In this document: one piece after another, positions 6,196 through 6,879 of the stretch | Layout of the letters: each line of letters begins with the position of its first letter | Numbering within the stretch: position 1 is the first letter of the stretch | Assembly: GCA_023253495.1 (NCBI GenBank) | Contig: JALRGF010000692.1 | Span: 1 to 6,879 of the forward strand | Source of the DNA: Verrucomicrobiales bacterium | GTDB taxonomy: Bacteria > Verrucomicrobiota > Verrucomicrobiia > Verrucomicrobiales > V1-33 | Direction: 5' to 3' | Length of the DNA stretch: 6,879 nucleotides | Notes under the pieces: generated by a model | What the model saw: only the letters and a program-made list of their open reading frames with translations | What the model was told of the DNA's origin: nothing | Database searches by the model: none | Translations under genes and position numbers: made by a program

Positions 6196-6223
6196 ACCGG
6201 AGCCGCTCCGGAGCCGCTCCGGT
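6196..6223. terminator. Tandem repeat/palindrome between convergent genes, possible bidirectional terminator
   Basis: GGAGCCGCTCC occurs twice head to tail (6199-6209 and 6210-6220). The whole 6196-6223 stretch is a near-perfect palindrome: ACCGGAGC (6196-6203) pairs with GCTCCGGT (6216-6223), and after one C-C mismatch the inner GCTCC/GGAGC can also pair. It lies in the 44 bases between the stop codons of the converging propeller and VWA genes. No T-run follows on either strand, so termination would be by an atypical or Rho-assisted route. Confidence 0.45.
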
Positions 6224-6228
6224 TCCTC

Positions 6229-6879
6229 TCAGTGCGACGATTCGTTTTCCAAGCCTGCCACGGCCTCAATCATGCCGGCAAATTCGCGGCGAAGGCCGTA
6301 AGGATCGCGGGAATCGGCGGCGGTGCGCACCCAGCGGGTGATGCGCTCAACGGCCAGTCCTTCAAGCGCAGGGTCATTCTGCAGGCGGAGCGCGAAGGCG
6401 GCGGCTCCGGCGGCGAGCCGGAAATCCGGCGAAGCCGTGCGCCAGGCGGCAGCAGTGGACGTCCAGTCGGTCTGCAGAGTATGCGTGGTCGTCGAGCGGG
6501 GCACGCGGTAATGCAGACGCACGCTGAGCGGTGGCGCGGCCTCGGGGGCGGGCGGTTGCGGAGCGCCGGGCCGGACGGGTGAAGCGAAGACACCCACCGC
6601 CAGCGCGGTGCCGGGAACCGCGGCCGCGGGCACCACTTCGTAAAGGGCGGTAATCTGACGGCCGGAAGCCCAGCCCGGGAGGCGGCCGGCGGCATCGCGT
6701 TCCGGGCGTCCGATGGCCCCGAATCCGATCGGCCGCCACGCCGCAACGGCGGCCGGATTGAAGGCCAGGTCAATGCGCACATCCTCGCCGACGGCCGCCG
6801 GACTCAGGAAAATTTCCCTCGCGAGCAGCCGCGCCGCTTCGGGGCCCGAGTCGGCCCGGAAAAACGGGGTGGTCGCCAG
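6229..6879 (-). CDS. YfbK-type VWA protein, C-terminal part (5' end off the window)
   Basis: The minus-strand frame is open from the right edge to TGA at 6231-6229, giving the last 216 residues. The block GEDVRIDLAFNPAAVAAWRP (31-50), then IGFG, then ITALYEVVPA further on, matches the C-terminal domain (DUF3520) of YfbK-like proteins. There the usual pattern is VEFNP-x-x-V-x-x-Y-R-L-I-GYE followed by H-x-V-T-ALYE-I-VP. Later parts also fit: LSVRLHYRVP, then SPDFRLAAGAAAFALRL, and near the end RDPYGLRREFAGMIEAVAGL. YfbK proteins are usually exported, about 550-600 residues long, with a von Willebrand factor A domain upstream; that domain and its MIDAS metal site would lie beyond the edge here. 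The GTG at 6780 is an internal valine, not the start. In other genomes YfbK-like genes often sit beside sigma-factor genes, which cannot be checked here. The exact role is unknown. Confidence 0.88.
   Translation of the reverse strand: MATTPFFRADSGPEAARLLAREIFLSPAAVGEDVRIDLAFNPAAVAAWRPIGFGAIGRPERDAAGRLPGWASGRQITALYEVVPAAAVPGTALAVGVFASPVRPGAPQPPAPEAAPPLSVRLHYRVPRSTTTHTLQTDWTSTAAAWRTASPDFRLAAGAAAFALRLQNDPALEGLAVERITRWVRTAADSRDPYGLRREFAGMIEAVAGLENESSH

Overview
The window is GC-rich and has seven real genes on both strands, no mobile elements, no CRISPR array and no RNA genes that I can see. The gene mix suggests a member of the Verrucomicrobiota/Planctomycetota (PVC) group. The pointers are a secreted PQQ-like beta-propeller whose mature start reads DWPNWRG, a secreted DUF1080-like (3-keto-disaccharide hydrolase-type) lectin-fold protein, a YfbK-type VWA protein, and mostly absent Shine-Dalgarno sequences. 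This placement is inference from gene content, not from a marker gene.

Left block, minus strand (1-2181): a two-gene translationally coupled unit. An isocitrate/isopropylmalate dehydrogenase-family protein ends in an ATGA overlap with the next gene. That gene is a fusion of an N-terminal isochorismatase-like cysteine hydrolase and an aldehyde dehydrogenase; its 3' end runs off the left edge. The dehydrogenase keeps the metal and catalytic residues of the family, but one of the three substrate-binding arginines and several pocket residues are replaced. The unit therefore looks like a small metabolic route (beta-hydroxyacid oxidation, amide or ester hydrolysis, aldehyde oxidation) whose substrate cannot be named from sequence.

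Divergent intergenic region (2182-2392): it holds a strong inverted repeat, a weak promoter candidate for the minus-strand unit, and a possible 28-codon leader ORF whose stop overlaps the start of the first plus-strand gene.

Middle block, plus strand (2393-3981): a six-helix membrane protein of unknown function, coupled by a one-base TGATG overlap to a glycosyltransferase family 9 (heptosyltransferase-like) protein. This suggests a job in envelope glycan or LPS assembly.

Right block, plus strand (4101-6184): two exported proteins in tandem, the DUF1080-like protein and the PQQ-like beta-propeller, 80 bases apart with GC-rich hairpins between them. A convergent minus-strand gene (6229 to beyond the right edge) encodes the C-terminal part of a YfbK-type VWA protein. 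The 44 bases between these two stops carry a compact tandem repeat/palindrome that could end transcription from both sides.
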